From: Rapana venosa
Lineage: Eukaryota; Mollusca; Gastropoda; Neogastropoda; Muricidae
Direction of reading: 5' to 3'
Assembly (NCBI GenBank): GCA_028751875.1
Contig: CM054155.1
Coordinates: forward strand, 52,844,800 to 52,908,799
Length of the DNA: 64,000 bases
A program made the position numbers and the translations under genes. The notes beneath the pieces were generated by a model, which was not told the origin of the DNA, made no database searches, and saw only the letters and a program-made list of their open reading frames with translations. This document shows positions 34,131 to 45,666 of this stretch, in pieces. Within the stretch, counting starts at the first letter, position 1. Every line of letters starts with the position of its first letter.

Positions 34131-34329
34131 AGGGTCAAGGCCTGCACATTAATCAATCCGAGTCTTCCTCTCACACACTCTCTCAAGACTACAAGAAAGT
34201 TATTTGTGTATTAAAGATAAGAGAATAAACATACTGTTAATGGATGGAACAAACTCTTCCAAATCATTCCCCAACAAAATCATTTCCTCAAACCAAATCT
34301 TGCAACCTGGTTAGTTGTATTAGCACAGC

Positions 34330-34570
34330 AAAACTGATTGCCGATTCTACCTGTTGAGAGGCCTGTATAATGCTCTTGACGACCCATGCCACATGCTTTC
34401 AACAAGGGGAGCAGGATACCTTCCGTCTATCCACAGGGAGATTTTCCTTTTAAGATAAGGTGTTGAAACACGTCAACACGAAATCAATGACCTGATTACC
34501 TAAATTTTGAAGTAACTCGTCTATCATCCCATCTGGTCCTGGAGATTTTGTTGTTGTCTGTTCTTCTAAA
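34330..34570 (-). mobile_element. LINE RT fragment (I-like)
   Basis: Minus strand: KSPGPDGMIDELLQNLGNQV then IDFVLTCFNTL, the K-(A/S)-PGPDG block of RT motif 1. Only about 70 codons. Confidence 0.7.
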
Positions 34571-35097
34571 TGCTGATATCAATCTTCATTTTGTTGTTGT
34601 AAAGTAATCCTGATATGAATCTTCCTTAGGTTGTTGTCAATCAATCTTGATACAAATCTTCCTTTTGTTGCTTCAAATGAATGCTGATAAAAAATCTGCC
34701 TTATGTTGTGGTTGTATTGATGTCCCAGCATCAGATTTCCAATTTAGGGACTGGGAAACTTCATAGGTATTGGCCATTAAAAAGAAAACAACCTGGCTTC
34801 CGTCTTCCCTATCTTCTATATTTTTTCTCAAGTCATTTTCTAAATGATTACAATAACTTTTCTCTGGTTGTTTTTTTCATCTGGTATGTTCTGTACTTTT
34901 GCTATTTGTGACTCAACTCAAATGTTTGAATAAAACCCAGACAAAGTCAGGTGGTGACATAATATATCTCTCTTAAGAGAAGAAATCAAAACCCTCTGAA
35001 ACAAATTGTGTACGAAATGGTTTTTTTAACGTAAGTTTTTCTTTGAAATTATAAGAGATTAGACAATTCAATTTTCTTTATTTTATTTTATTATTTT
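34571..35097. other. No recognised feature
   Basis: About 530 bp of AT-rich sequence. Short repeats of AATCTTCCTTTTGTTG type occur at 34560-34680. Confidence 0.55.
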
Positions 35098-35440
35098 TTT
35101 TATTCCTTTATATCGAGGATAATGGAATAAGCACGTATGTGCTTTTTTACATCCATTCCCTGTGTGTATGCGGTTTTGTAAGTTGTCATATGTTCCCACC
35201 GGCACACAATGGCCTACTCTTACGAAAAGCTGAACAGGATTTTAACGTGCGCGCAAGATGTTCTGCGTGCGTTCGCACACGGGGCCTTGGTTCATAGTCT
35301 CATCCGAAGGACTTTTGGAAAGAGTGGAGTCTGCACTGATGTTAAATCCAGCGAAAAATATCCCCTTGAACGGGAATCGAACCCGGGTCGTCAGATTGCG
35401 AGCGCAATGTTCCTACCACTAGGCTATTCGGTCTATAAAG
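35098..35440 (-). mobile_element. SINE1, full-length tRNA-derived copy
   Basis: The minus strand opens with a tRNA-like head: A box TAGCCTAGTGGTAGG, B box GGTTCGATTCC. The body that follows is shared by all SINE1 copies, and it ends in GCTTATTCCATTATCCTCG with a T/A-rich tail. The acceptor arms do not pair well, so it is not a functional tRNA. The A and B boxes would act as internal Pol III promoter elements in a SINE. Confidence 0.9.
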
Positions 35441-35597
35441 AACATTCGGGGTATTACAAAAAAGAACTTTTCCTTGTTCATTTACCTAGTTACTTTTTGT
35501 TTACTCAGAAACCCATGATGGAATGTCAGATTATTTGAAAATGTTCTGATTTCAATAGCAGACAGGCAGATACAGTATTTCAGTTGCATCTGTACTT

Positions 35598-36200
35598 GAG
35601 CAGCTGTGTCTGGATGATCATCTGACCATACATATTGTGAGCCGTAAGCAGCTGTGTCTGAATGATCATCTGACCATACATATTGTGAGCCGTAAGCAGC
35701 TGTGTCTGAATGATCATCTGACCAAACATATTGTGAGCCGTAAGCAGCTGTGTCTGGATGATCATCTGACCAAACATATTGTGAGCCGTAAGCAGCTGTG
35801 TCTGAATGATCATCTGACCATACATATTGTGAGCCGTAAGCAGCTGTGTCTGAATGATCATCTGACCATACATATTGTGAGCCGTAAGCAGCTGTGTCTG
35901 AATGATCATCTGACCATACATATCGTGCGCGTAAGCAGCTGTGTCTGGATGATCATCTGACCATACATATTGTGAGCCGTAAGCAGCTGTGTCTGAATGA
36001 TCATCTGACCATACATATTGTGAGCCGTAAGCAGCTGTGTCTGAATGATCATCTGACCAAACATATTGTGAGCCGTAAGCAGCTGTGTCTGAATGATCAT
36101 CTGACCATACATATTGTGAGCCGTAAGCAGCTGTGTCTGAATGATCATCTGACCATACATATTGTGAGCCGTAAGCAGCTGTGTCTGGATGATCGTCTGG
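35598..36200. repeat. 48-bp minisatellite, about 13 copies
   Basis: The unit begins GAGCCGTAAGCAGCTGTGTC and continues TGAATGATCATCTGACCATA then CATATTGT. Units differ by few substitutions. One copy near 35925 is about 2 bp shorter. Because 48 is divisible by three, both strands are open in 16-residue periods, but the short unit breaks both frames. Confidence 0.97.
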
Positions 36201-36343
36201 GAGCCATAAGCAGCATGTGTAGCTCTTACAACCAACTTGATCTGAAATCGCCTGAAGGGAGATGACTTAGGAATAACGACTCATTGTGGAAATGTATGTG
36301 GTGTTTATACACTGAGTATTCTAAACAAATTCATCAACTGAAG

Positions 36344-36480
36344 TGGGGGGGGGGGGGGGTAGGGGGGGTTGTTGATTTATTCTTTATTTTATTTTATTCT
36401 TTTATTCCCAGGATAATGGAATAAGCACCCATGTGCTTTCTTTACACCCAGTCCCCGTGTATATGCAGTTTTTGACACAC
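36344..36480 (-). mobile_element. Poly(G) run and SINE1 3' fragment
   Basis: About 25 nearly uninterrupted G at 36344-36370. Then at 36395-36480 comes the SINE1 3' end on the minus strand (GCATATACACGGGGACTGGG, then GCTTATTCCATTATCCTGG). Confidence 0.82.
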
Positions 36481-37840
36481 TAAACTTCACCTTTGCGCCT
36501 GATGGCTGCATGGTGCTGTCTCTGTGTTTTGAGTGTGTGATTGTGTGTTTCTCCAACGTTCTTCTTGGAAATTTTTATATATGTGTTTTTGTTACAACAC
36601 CCGGAATCGAGCGGTTAGAACAGTTTTCTTATGCATTGTTTGACATTTGATATATTTCAATATATAATTTTCTTCATTTGATATTTATTTTCAAAATTCA
36701 TTGACTGATGAGTTGTGTTTACCGGATTGTGCTTGTCTTTGCGACCCTTCATACCCTGACCCTGCCGCAGCGTGAACATTTTCACGTGATTCACGATCCA
36801 AAACCACCCCCTCCACCACTGCTCTGTGCTCCTCACTCCACTGCAATGACTCTAACTGTAACAGACTTAAAAGCTTTTTCCTCACGTGGTTTCCACCACA
36901 TGCAAAATCGACTCAGAGAGCACATTGTAAACCTTGGAATTCACTCCCGCAAAACCAGAAGAGGAACACATGCGGGCATACGTCATCGACTGCACCGACA
37001 TCTGCTTCCCCCCTCACTTCTGACGTCACTACTGCAGCAACTGTTATCAGCCACAACACTGCCTCGTTTTCTGGACCTCCACCTGTTTCAACATTTGTGT
37101 GTGACTCTGACTACATTGGTTCTATCCCTAACGTGTGTCATGATCTGCATGAGACTCTAAGTCCCCCGACTTTTCCAGTTCTTTCACCTTCTTCCACACC
37201 TGACTCACAATCCAAACTATCTGCTCTTCCACTGTACACATCTCTATCATCACCCTCATCCTGTTCCTCAGGATAGTCATAGTCACTCACCACCGTCTTC
37301 TCCAACCTCTCTGCCTCCCTCAAACCTTCTCCATATGTGTCTACTAAACGCGCAATCTGTCTGCCCTGATGGCAAAGCTGACTTCATTTCTGATTTTATT
37401 TCTGAACACAACATAGATCTAACTTTTCTAACATAAACTTGGCTAAACCTACTAGGCCACGAACCAAAGATAAAACAGCTGACTCCACCTGGCTACAATA
37501 CTCTTTCCCCGACTCTCCCCGTTGAGGTAGCATTGCCATCATCTACAAAGACACTCTGCATCCAGCTCTGTCTATCTGTCACTCCCTTCCGTTTTCACCC
37601 GAATCTTTCGAAGTCTGCGAGCTCAACCTCACCTTACCTGGCCACTCTGTTACTTTCTGTTGCCCTTACCGTCCGCCTCCCAACTGTAGAAACAATTTGA
37701 CATCTTCAGTTTTCCACCAAGCGTTTCAGTCACTCCTTGACCATTACAGCCTCTCTCCAAAAAAACTTATCATTCTTGGGGACTTTAACTACCATTTCGA
37801 CAACTAGTCATCTCCTGATGTCAAGCTTCTTCCTCTTTCT

Positions 37841-38218
37841 TTGTCAAATCACTCTCTTTCACAGCTGGTAAAGGAACCAACACACAGATCAGGCCATATT
37901 TTAGACTGGCTTATTACCGACATTTCACAAGGTCTAGTCACATATCAGTCTGTATCTGTCACTGACGAACTGCTCTCCGATCATTCTGCCATTCTTTCCT
38001 TTCTCAACATTGCAAAGCCTATCAGAAACAAAAAGTGCATTACCCGTCGCAACCTCAAGGCCATTGATATTCAAACGTTCCTTTTCCAAGCTGTTGAACG
38101 CCTATCACAAACCCCTGACCATTCTGACCCTTCTAAGCACTACAATACCGTCCTCAGCCAACTCCTTGATGAGCAGTGGTTAGCGCCTTGGGTTACGGAC
38201 TGGAAGGTCGCGGGTTAG
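37841..38218 (+). pseudogene. CR1 endonuclease C-terminal part
   Basis: LVKEPTHRSGHILDWLITD and ELLSDHSAILSFLNI give the APE-type DW/SDH signatures (SDH catalytic pair present). The frame runs into the SINE-D insertion, so the last codons are not LINE. Confidence 0.85.
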
Positions 38219-38490
38219 TAGGGGGCTTAGTAGGTGGTGTCCTGCGTATGTTAGCTCAGAACAGGCACCACTGAACACCACCAAAGTGATCCAGCAGCAG
38301 TGTAGGGCCCCTCTGGCTGGTGGCCCCACGGCGGCCTGATAGTGATGGGCTCCCTGTGGACTTCCGACCCTGAGGATGAAACATAACAAATCTGGGTACT
38401 GCTTTGGCGGGGAGATTGGAATGAGCGGCGTGGGAACAGTAGGACGGGGGACGTCACAGAAGATGAGGCAGCAAAAAAAAAAAAAAAAGC
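38176..38490 (+). mobile_element. SINE-D copy 3, short form with poly(A) and 14-bp TSD
   Basis: A perfect 14-bp duplication, CTCCTTGATGAGCA, lies at 38162-38175 and 38491-38504. The insertion has the tRNA head (GTGGTTAGCGCC, GGTCGCGGGTT), then jumps to the distal body. An A16 tail is present at 38473-38488. About 550 bp of the long form are missing between head and distal body. Confidence 0.92.
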
Positions 38491-38981
38491 CTCCTTGATG
38501 AGCATGCTCCTCCTACTGACCATCTCCTGCCTGATAGGCCATGTGCACCATGGTACAACCGTGACATCCTGGTCGCAAAACGCAAACGCCGGCAACTAGA
38601 GCGCAATGGCGAAAAACAACAACAGAAATAGACAAACAGCTTCTTTGTAAACAAATCAACAAAGTTAAAACCTTAATTCGTTCAGCAAAAACAAAGTATT
38701 ACTCTTCTCAAGTTCTTGATGCCACGTCTATGAAATCTCTCTTTTCCCTCACATCCACGTTTCTTGGATCTGAGAAGGCTAGTCCTCTGCCTTCTATTCA
38801 CGACCACTCTGAACTTCCTTCTATATTTTCTGCATTCTTCTCTGACAAAGTCAGCAACATTCGCTCCAGTTTGGATCAGACTCCTTTCTAGCCTGCAACT
38901 TCTGATCCCCAATTCTCTGGCACTCCTCTCCTTTCCTTTCATTCCGCAAGCGAGAAAGAAATCGAACTAATTCTGAAAGGA

Positions 38982-39524
38982 ATGACTATAAAATCATGTG
39001 ATATTGACCCCATACCTGCCTCTCTTTTTGCACAGTGCCTGCCACATCTTGTTCCCACTATTACGAATATAGTAAACTTATCTCTTGTCTCTGAAAATGT
39101 TCCTTCAGCTCTAAAAACTGCTATAGTCACACCTTTACTCAAAAAACATGACCTTGACCCCAACATTCTGAAGAACTATAGACCTGTTTCCAACCTACCG
39201 TTTGTCTCTAAAGTCCTTGAAAAAGTAGTTCTAAAACAGCTCAACAACCACCTTCTCTCCAGCAGTCTCCTTCCTGCGTTTCAGTCTGCCTATCGCGTCA
39301 ACCACAGCACTGAAACTACCCTTGCCAACACCTTAAACACACTTCTACTCGCTTCTGACTCAGGGAAAATCTCTCTTCTTACTCTACTCGACTTATCTGC
39401 AGCCTTTGACACTATTGACCACTCTATTCTTCTCTCCCGTCTTCAAAAACATTTGATGTTACTGGTACAGCCCTTACCTGGTTTAGTTTATACCTTACTG
39501 ACCAATTCCAGACAGTCACAGTAA
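38982..39524 (+). pseudogene. CR1 RT, N-terminal half
   Basis: NIVNLSLVSENVPSALKTAI, VTPLLKKHDLDPNILKNYRP (RT motif 0/1), ALLPAFQSAYRVNHSTET-type motif, and LLDLSAAFDTIDHSILLSRL (motif A, Asp present). A frameshift near 39455 separates it from the next frame. Confidence 0.88.
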
Positions 39525-39550
39525 ACAAGATTCAGTCAGTACCTGCAAGA

Positions 39551-40165
39551 TTGGAATGTGGAGTTCCACAGGGATCTGTTCTGGGCCCTGTTCTTTTCAC
39601 ACTCTACACTGCTCCACTGTCAAATATAATTAACCGCCAACAGATCAACCATAATTTTTATGCAGATGACTCTCAGATTCTAAGCAGCGACACTCCTGAA
39701 AATCTGCCGTCTCTCTTTATAAATATGGCCCACTGCTTTCAAGATATCCAAAATTGGATAATACAGAACAAATTACAGCTAAATGCAGATAAAACGGAAA
39801 CCATGCTTGTAGGGACCAAACACAAACTCTCTTCCATCACAACAGCTTTAATACAACTTGGCAATGCATCAGTCCCTTTATCCACTGCTGTGAAGTATGT
39901 AGGGGTCATTATTGACAACACACTCTCTATGCAAAAATTCATCACACAGACCTGCCAGTCCTGCTTTTATCAATTACGGCGTATTAGTGCAATTCGAAAG
40001 TACCTGTCCACAGGTGCAACATCCAAACTTGTTGCGTTTCTCATTCTTTCACGTCTGGACTATTGCAATTCTCTGTTCGCTGGTCTGCCAGCATCATCAA
40101 TCCAATCCCTTAAACGTATACAAAACTCTGCAGCTCGTCTAATTCTCAGAAAGAAAAAAATCTGA
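39551..40165 (+). pseudogene. CR1 RT, C-terminal half
   Basis: CGVPQGSVLGPVLFTLYTAP (motif B), NHNFYADDSQILSS (motif C intact), NKLQLNADKTETMLVGTKHK, VKYVGVIIDNTLSM and SRLDYCNSLFAGLPASSIQS. It stops at a frameshift after RKKK. Confidence 0.9.
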
Positions 40166-40568
40166 GCATATTACCCCTCTCTTGCAATCTCTCCACTGGC
40201 TGCCTGTGCCACAGAGAGTAAACTGTAAGATCAGTACCCTCTGTTACAAATGTCTCCACAAAACAACACCCGCCTACCTCTGTGAATGTCTTCACTTGTA
40301 CACCCCTTCTCTTTCTCTCCGCTCTGCTGCAGATACCTTGTCCTTACGAATACCTAGATTCAACCAAGCCACAGTCGTCCGTCGCTCTTTCCCAATTTCT
40401 GGTCCATTGATGTGGAATGATCTCCCTTTCTCTCTCCGACAAAAGCATTCTTATGACACTTTAAAATCCAGTCTCAAGACATATTTATTTCAAACCTAAG
40501 ATTTTTCTCTCCTGCCTCATCTCATAGTTTTTCCCTGCCTTCAACAGCCAAGATTCTATTGCCCTGCC

Positions 40569-40606
<38 letters not shown>

Positions 40607-40738
40607 TGTGCACATTTGGACTTGATGGAACTATTACTTGTCACTGGTTGTATGACTGTGTAAGAATGAGTTGAGTGCAAGCGCTTTGATTTGTCTCTGC
40701 AAGATATAGCGCTATATAAATTCCATTTATTATTATTT

Positions 40739-40915
40739 GTAAATTTCGTCATCCGTCCTACCAGCACAAAATGGCCTACTCTTAGGAATAGCAGAACGGG
40801 TTTTAACGGGTGCGCAAGATGTTCTGCGTGCGTTCGCACACGGGATCTCTATTTATAGTCTCATCCGGAGGACTTTTGGGGAGAGTGGAGTCGGCACTGA
40901 TGTTAAGTCTAAATA
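40739..40915 (-). mobile_element. SINE1 copy abutting the CR1 tail
   Basis: Minus-strand SINE1 blocks: CCAAAAGTCCTCCGGATGAG, ACGCACGCAGAACATCTTGC, AAGAGTAGGCCATTTTGTGC. The element meets the (ATT)n tail of CR1 directly, with almost no spacer. Confidence 0.88.
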
Positions 40916-40918
40916 ATT

Positions 40919-40930
40919 TGCGCGCGCGCG

Positions 40931-40985
<55 letters not shown>

Positions 40986-41140
40986 TGTGTGTGTGTGTGT
41001 GTTGTGTGTGTGTGTTTGTGAGTATGTGTGTGTGTCTGTGTGTCTGTGTGTCTGTTTGTCTGTATGTGTCTGCGTCTATGTGTGTGTGTGTGCTTGCGTG
41101 CGTGCATGCGTGCGTGTGTGTGCTTGTGCGTGTGTGTATA
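40919..41140. repeat. (GC)n-(GT)n compound microsatellite
   Basis: A GCGC run, then GT with GGTG, GTCT and GCGTGC variants, about 220 bp. Confidence 0.96.
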
Positions 41141-41149
41141 ATAGCAGAC

Positions 41150-42146
41150 TCCCTATGGGGAAAGAAAGACAGCAGTCTCATTACACATCGGACTTTCACT
41201 GCTGCTGGTTATTAAAATTCTTGAGTTTATTGTCTTTCTGTTGTTGCGATGTCGTAGCTTACCACATGTATGAGCTGTATTTGATTTATTTTGGAAAAAA
41301 AGAAAAGGAAGAGAAAATGAACAAAGAGACGAAGAAGAAAGAAAAACATGTGCAATACAGGGAAAAGTAAAGATGTGAAATGGTAACAAATAATTATTTA
41401 AAATTCGGCTGATGTAAACAGTGTAAAATCTAGTTGATAAAGCATTTAACTTTGGGATTTTAAAAAATGCAATTCGATCACTTTTTTATTTCACAGAGAA
41501 ATTCATGAGGGTTAAAAGCCATACATAAAAACTGAATAGCAAAAATCATTTATCACAGAAGAATAACACAGCACAGTACACATCCATCACCTCACACACA
41601 TTACTAGATAATATCTGTACCAATACTGGCACTTTGTTATCTCAATAAAAAGAGGAATTCAGGGGGTCACAAGCTTTATGTTTTGGATGTGTATATACAT
41701 TCTTCGATCCAAAAAACGGAAAATTGCACGCACTTGATCTACAATACAACATAACAACAGCAAATAATTTAACACACTGTACTTTACCGTTAACAATAAA
41801 GATATGTTACACCTTTAAAAACAGTTTAAATTATACTGGATAACCAAATGCATGAATACATAAATAAGGAAATAAATGAATAAATAATCAATACATGAAT
41901 GAATGAGTAAATAAATAGTTGAATAAATAAACAAATACATCAATAAAAAATGAATACTTTTTTATTTAAAAGCAATAATTTTTTCTATTATATTTTTTTT
42001 TAAATACATACTGTATTGAAAGATGCATGTCGATTTAAGGTGTTCTGTTAGAGATTTTGCTTCTTGATATTTTGTACAATCCTCTATAACCCTAAAGAGA
42101 TGACGATAGTTAAAGAATTTGAATTTGGGGGGAAAAACAAACTTAC
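41150..42146. other. Intronic sequence, AT-rich, no recognised feature
   Basis: About 1 kb downstream of exon A on the gene strand. Contains a degenerate AATAAATGAATA stretch (41850-41955). No coding motif is seen. Confidence 0.6.
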
Positions 42147-42266
42147 CACATATGTCTCCTATCTGGGTCGTAGCAACAGGATTACAGTCACATTGTTTTG
42201 TTTCATTGCACGTGGCTCCTGGAGTGCATTCTGAAGTATCCTGACAATAGCCCCCCACTTTCTGCT
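42147..42266 (-). CDS. Host exon A: complete six-cysteine EGF/EB-like module
   Basis: Minus-strand exon of 120 bp, 40 codons. The acceptor CTATTCTCTTTCAG precedes 42266; the donor GTAAGT follows 42147, both near consensus. The frame reads QKVGGYCQDTSEC, TPGATC, NETKQCDC, then QIGDIC. The spacing is C-x5-C-x5-C-x5-C-x-C-x11-C. Phase 1 at both ends. It is the most upstream exon recognised; the next exon (B) is 10.6 kb away. The open frame continues through the minisatellite upstream, but that part is intron by this model. The gene start is not visible. Confidence 0.75.
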
Positions 42267-42277
42267 CTGAAAGAGAA

Positions 42278-43450
42278 TAGCAATGATCCCTGAGCGAACA
42301 GCAATGATCGCTGAACGGAACAGCAATGATCGCTGAACGAACAGCAATGATCGCTGAACGGAACAGCAATGATCGCTGAACGAACAGCAATGATCGCTGA
42401 ACGGACCAGCAGTGATCGCTGAACGAACAGCAGTGATCGCTGAACGAACAGCAGTGATCGCTGAACGGAACAGCAATGATCGCTGAACGAACAGCAGTGA
42501 TCGCTGAACGGAACAGCAATGATCGCTGAACGAACAGCAGTGATCGCTGAACGAACAGCAATGATCGATATTCCAGCAATGGCTACAGAACTGAAAAAAA
42601 GAACAGCAATGACAACTTAATCTGATACAGAAAAGCAATGACAGTTGAAACTGATAGACAATAGCAATCACAGCAATGACAGCTTAAACTGAAAAAACCC
42701 AGCAATGTCAGCTGAAACAGAACAGATATGACAGCAATGACACCTGCAACTGACAAATAACAGCAATGACACCTGCAACTGACAAATAACAGCAATGACA
42801 GCTAAACCTGACTTGGAGCAGTACTGACAGCTGAAACAGAACAGCACTGACAGCTGAAACATAACAGGAACAGAACAAGATATGACAGTAATGACAGCTG
42901 AAACTGAAAAAGGACATCAATGACTGCTTAAACTGAAAAAAATCATCAATGACTGCTTTCACTGAAAAAGATCATCAATGACTGCTTTCACTGAAAAAGA
43001 ACATCAATGACTGCTTAAGCTGAAAAAGATCATCGATGAGTGCTTAAACTGAAAAAGATCATCAATGACTGCTTAAACTGAAACATAACATAAATGACAG
43101 TGATGACAGCTGAAACTGAAAAAGAACAATCTTAGCTGAAACAAAAAATGTGCAGCAATCACAGCTGAAACTGCAATCTCTCCCTTCCCGAAATAACAGC
43201 TGAGACTGAAAAAGAACAATGACACATAAAACTGGTTTAAAAAATCCCCAGAAATGACAGCTGAAAATGAAAAAGAACAGCAAATACAGGTGAAACTGAA
43301 AAAAGAACAGCAATACCCACTGAAACTGAAAAACGAACAGCAATAACCCCTGAAACTGAAAAAAAGAGTAGCAATAACCACTGAAACTGGAAAAAAACCA
43401 CAGTAATAACAGCTGGAATTGGAAAAAAGAACGGTACTGAAAGAACCTTT
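42278..43450. repeat. Compound minisatellite upstream of exon A
   Basis: Part 1 (42278-42575) is about 14 units of 21-24 bp, AACAGCAATGATCGCTGAAC with optional GGA. Part 2 (42580-43450) is a more diverged array of about 28-30 bp units, CAGCAATGACAGCTGAAACT plus GAAAAAGAA. On the gene strand every part-2 unit contains a pyrimidine run followed by CAG, resembling a 3' splice site. Confidence 0.93.
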
Positions 43451-43539
43451 TTATCAACAAAAGATATACTAGGCTTTTTTAAAGAAAATACTTATGTTGT
43501 TACCAATGTTGACAATAGCGTTAATATTGTAATGTCAGT

Positions 43540-43880
43540 TTATCCTGTGATCCAAAACACTTTCCAGATACTAAGAACTTGAGACGTTTTCAACTTCTCT
43601 GTTATGGAAAATGATATTCTCAGAAGTGTGCTCCAATCTTCTAGAATCAATAGGAAGATTTTTTGTTTTAAAAACATGTAGCTCCAGATATGCCTCATCA
43701 CACAACTGGATGAACTCGGTGAGGAATGGACTATGGCTTTGGACTGGTCCATATAAAAGAGAGCACTGTTGTCTACATATTTCACAGAAGGGATTTTTCG
43801 TGGCGACTTCTGCAATCATTGTATAGAATGTACAGAAGTGTTGAGAGAATGAAACCCAAGTAGAGAACCAGTACAGGTAA
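43540..43880 (-). mobile_element. LINE RT fragment (Rex/CR1-like)
   Basis: Two overlapping minus frames give CVDNSALLYGP-type palm text, FIQLCDEAYLELHVFKTK and LPIDSRRLEHTSENI. This corresponds to the region after the YADD motif (WCD..L.LNVSKTKELIVDFR in the family). Only about 90 codons. Confidence 0.7.
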
Positions 43881-44711
43881 ATTTAACAGAAGAACTTAGT
43901 TTGACAAAACACGCTGTGGACTGTTGATTAAAACTTCAATCACTTAAAGAACAAGTTCAATCCAATCTTGTTGTTCATAGCCCCACTGATCACTGAGGCC
44001 ATATCATGGCTGTCACCTTCGCAACTTTAAAATATCAGATTAAAATTGTGCAGCTATAAACAGATTAAAACAGGGTATAAAAGCCATTGTACTATCGTTC
44101 CTTGTAGCAACATCCTGGCCAACCATAAGGGTCAACCCAGGAGAAGCAGATGTTTATTGGGTACTCACACACCATAAGTCACACACCATGGGATTCCCTC
44201 TCCTTTAAGCAAATGAATGTGGGCTATATGAGAATGACCTGTGTGTAACCTGGTGAGTGCTGTGAATTCCCTTGTCTTTTGACACACACAGGGAGAACTT
44301 ATTTCAGGTTAGGGTGTATCTGGAAACGTTTGTTGTCCATCTGAGCGTTCCATATCTCTTGCCAGAGAGACTGGGTGTACTGTTCGATTTTAGGTGTCAA
44401 GTCCGTGTAGGGCATGGTAGACCTAAAAATGTCCTTCTCTGTGGCACCCTTGGCAAGTCCGTCAACCGTTTCGTTGCCCGGAACCAAGTGCATACCAAAA
44501 CAATATCACTTCCATCCCATCTCAAGGAAGTATACAATTTGTAAAACTCTTGAAGCTTAGAATGATTTATGCTCCAACAATAGCACCCAGAGCTGAGACT
44601 GAATCCGCACATACCAAGAAGCCTTTACCTCAAGAATGCTGAATCAGTTTGAGGGACAAAACAAGAGCAATCAGTTCGGCAGTGTACATTGAGCCTTCTG
44701 AAGGCAGGAGC

Positions 44712-45050
44712 TCAGAAAGCACAGATCCTTTGATGGCGGGGCAGTAGGAAGCACAGGTCACCCCTTTCATAAAAGCGTGTATAGGACGGGTAAGACCGAG
44801 ACAACCCTTCAAAAAAGACCTTGTAAGCTGTTGATCTGGTCACGTCCTTCCTATGAGCATCCAGATCAAAGCGGAACACCAGGGTCTCCATCAGTCGCAT
44901 CAGCATCTCAGGGAATTTACGAAAATCACATCTCGCACACCCAGATTGATACCTACCACTTGGAGATCTGAAAGGATCGAAATTTTCAAAGGAGGGGTGG
45001 CAAAACAAGATTTCTTGAACTTGGCCTGAAACCAGGGGTTGAGTACACAA
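44712..45050 (-). pseudogene. I-LINE RT-RNase H junction and RNase H start
   Basis: FRSPSGRYQSGCARCDFRKF, RLMETLVFRFDLDAHRKDVT and TAYKVFFEGLSRSYPSYTRF lead into the RNase H Asp region (TRFYERG; the usual TDGS is lost). The next frame (44812-44630) carries GSMYTAELIALVLSLKL with the catalytic Glu. Confidence 0.82.
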
Positions 45051-45666
45051 TTGTGAGCAGGGTTATTGTTGTACTCTGAATACAGTTTCATGTAGTAGTC
45101 TGGAGTCAACTTCAGGCGGCTGTTCTTCAAAAAGGGTTCTGCCACTTCCACATAATTATAAGCTATGTACTGGTGTTATCCAGATAGCACCCAAGCGAAT
45201 TCTGAGTCATGGTGGTGAATGGGGTCTAGAAACTTCAAGTAAAAAGGCCTTGCCAATCCATAGACCTGACAATCATAATCTAACTTGGACCGCACCAGCA
45301 CCTTATCAACATGCAGCGGTGTCCTATGATCTGATCCCCAGTCAGGAGGTTTAGGGCTTTCTGACAGGACGTTATATGGGTTTGGATGTGACTTTTGAAC
45401 GTCAGCCTCTGATCGAAAACAACCCGTAAGTATAAGACCTCCATCACTGCCAGAATGGCGGATTTTCCCAAGCAAATAACTGGTTTGGGAAATTGTTCTT
45501 TGAATTAGTTAGTGAAGTATATACACTTCATCTTTGTGGCAGAAAACTTGAATCCATTATCCTCGCTCATTCCTGCACCTTGTTAACACAAAGTTGTGAG
45601 TGTCTCTGAACTCCCACAAAAGTACTGCCTGTGGTGCAGAGAGCAAATTCATCCAAAAAACCCATT

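Larger units (their letters stand above)
36475..40738 (+). mobile_element. CR1/L2-like LINE, nearly full length
   Basis: The plus strand starts with a 5' UTR-like region (ACACTAAACTTCACCTTTGC), followed by an ORF with a proline-rich N-terminal part (36780-37330), endonuclease (37340-38170 and 38490-38600), RT (38980-40170) and C-terminal domain (40170-40500). It ends with a (GT)n 3' UTR, then AGCGCTATATAAATTCC and (ATT)n. SINE-D copy 3 interrupts it at 38176-38490. Frameshifts and stops are present, but RT FYADDSQI is intact. The 5' limit is inferred. Confidence 0.88.

Noticed and set aside
35360..35440. A tRNA gene (good A box and B box on the minus strand).
   Set aside because: The acceptor arms do not pair, the anticodon arm has an oversized self-complementary stem, and the sequence continues into the SINE1 body, so it is a SINE head. 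The same applies to the heads at 15046, 18496, 26451 and 49785.
35580..36265. Repetitive proteins of about 110 residues on both strands.
   Set aside because: They arise because the 48-bp minisatellite unit is divisible by three. A short unit breaks both frames and no gene signals surround them.
41962..43460. Minus-strand frames rich in Ser, Phe, Cys and His (repeats of RSLLFVQ and FSDHCCS type).
   Set aside because: They are translations of the intronic minisatellite. Only the segment 42147-42266 has splice sites and module-like cysteines.
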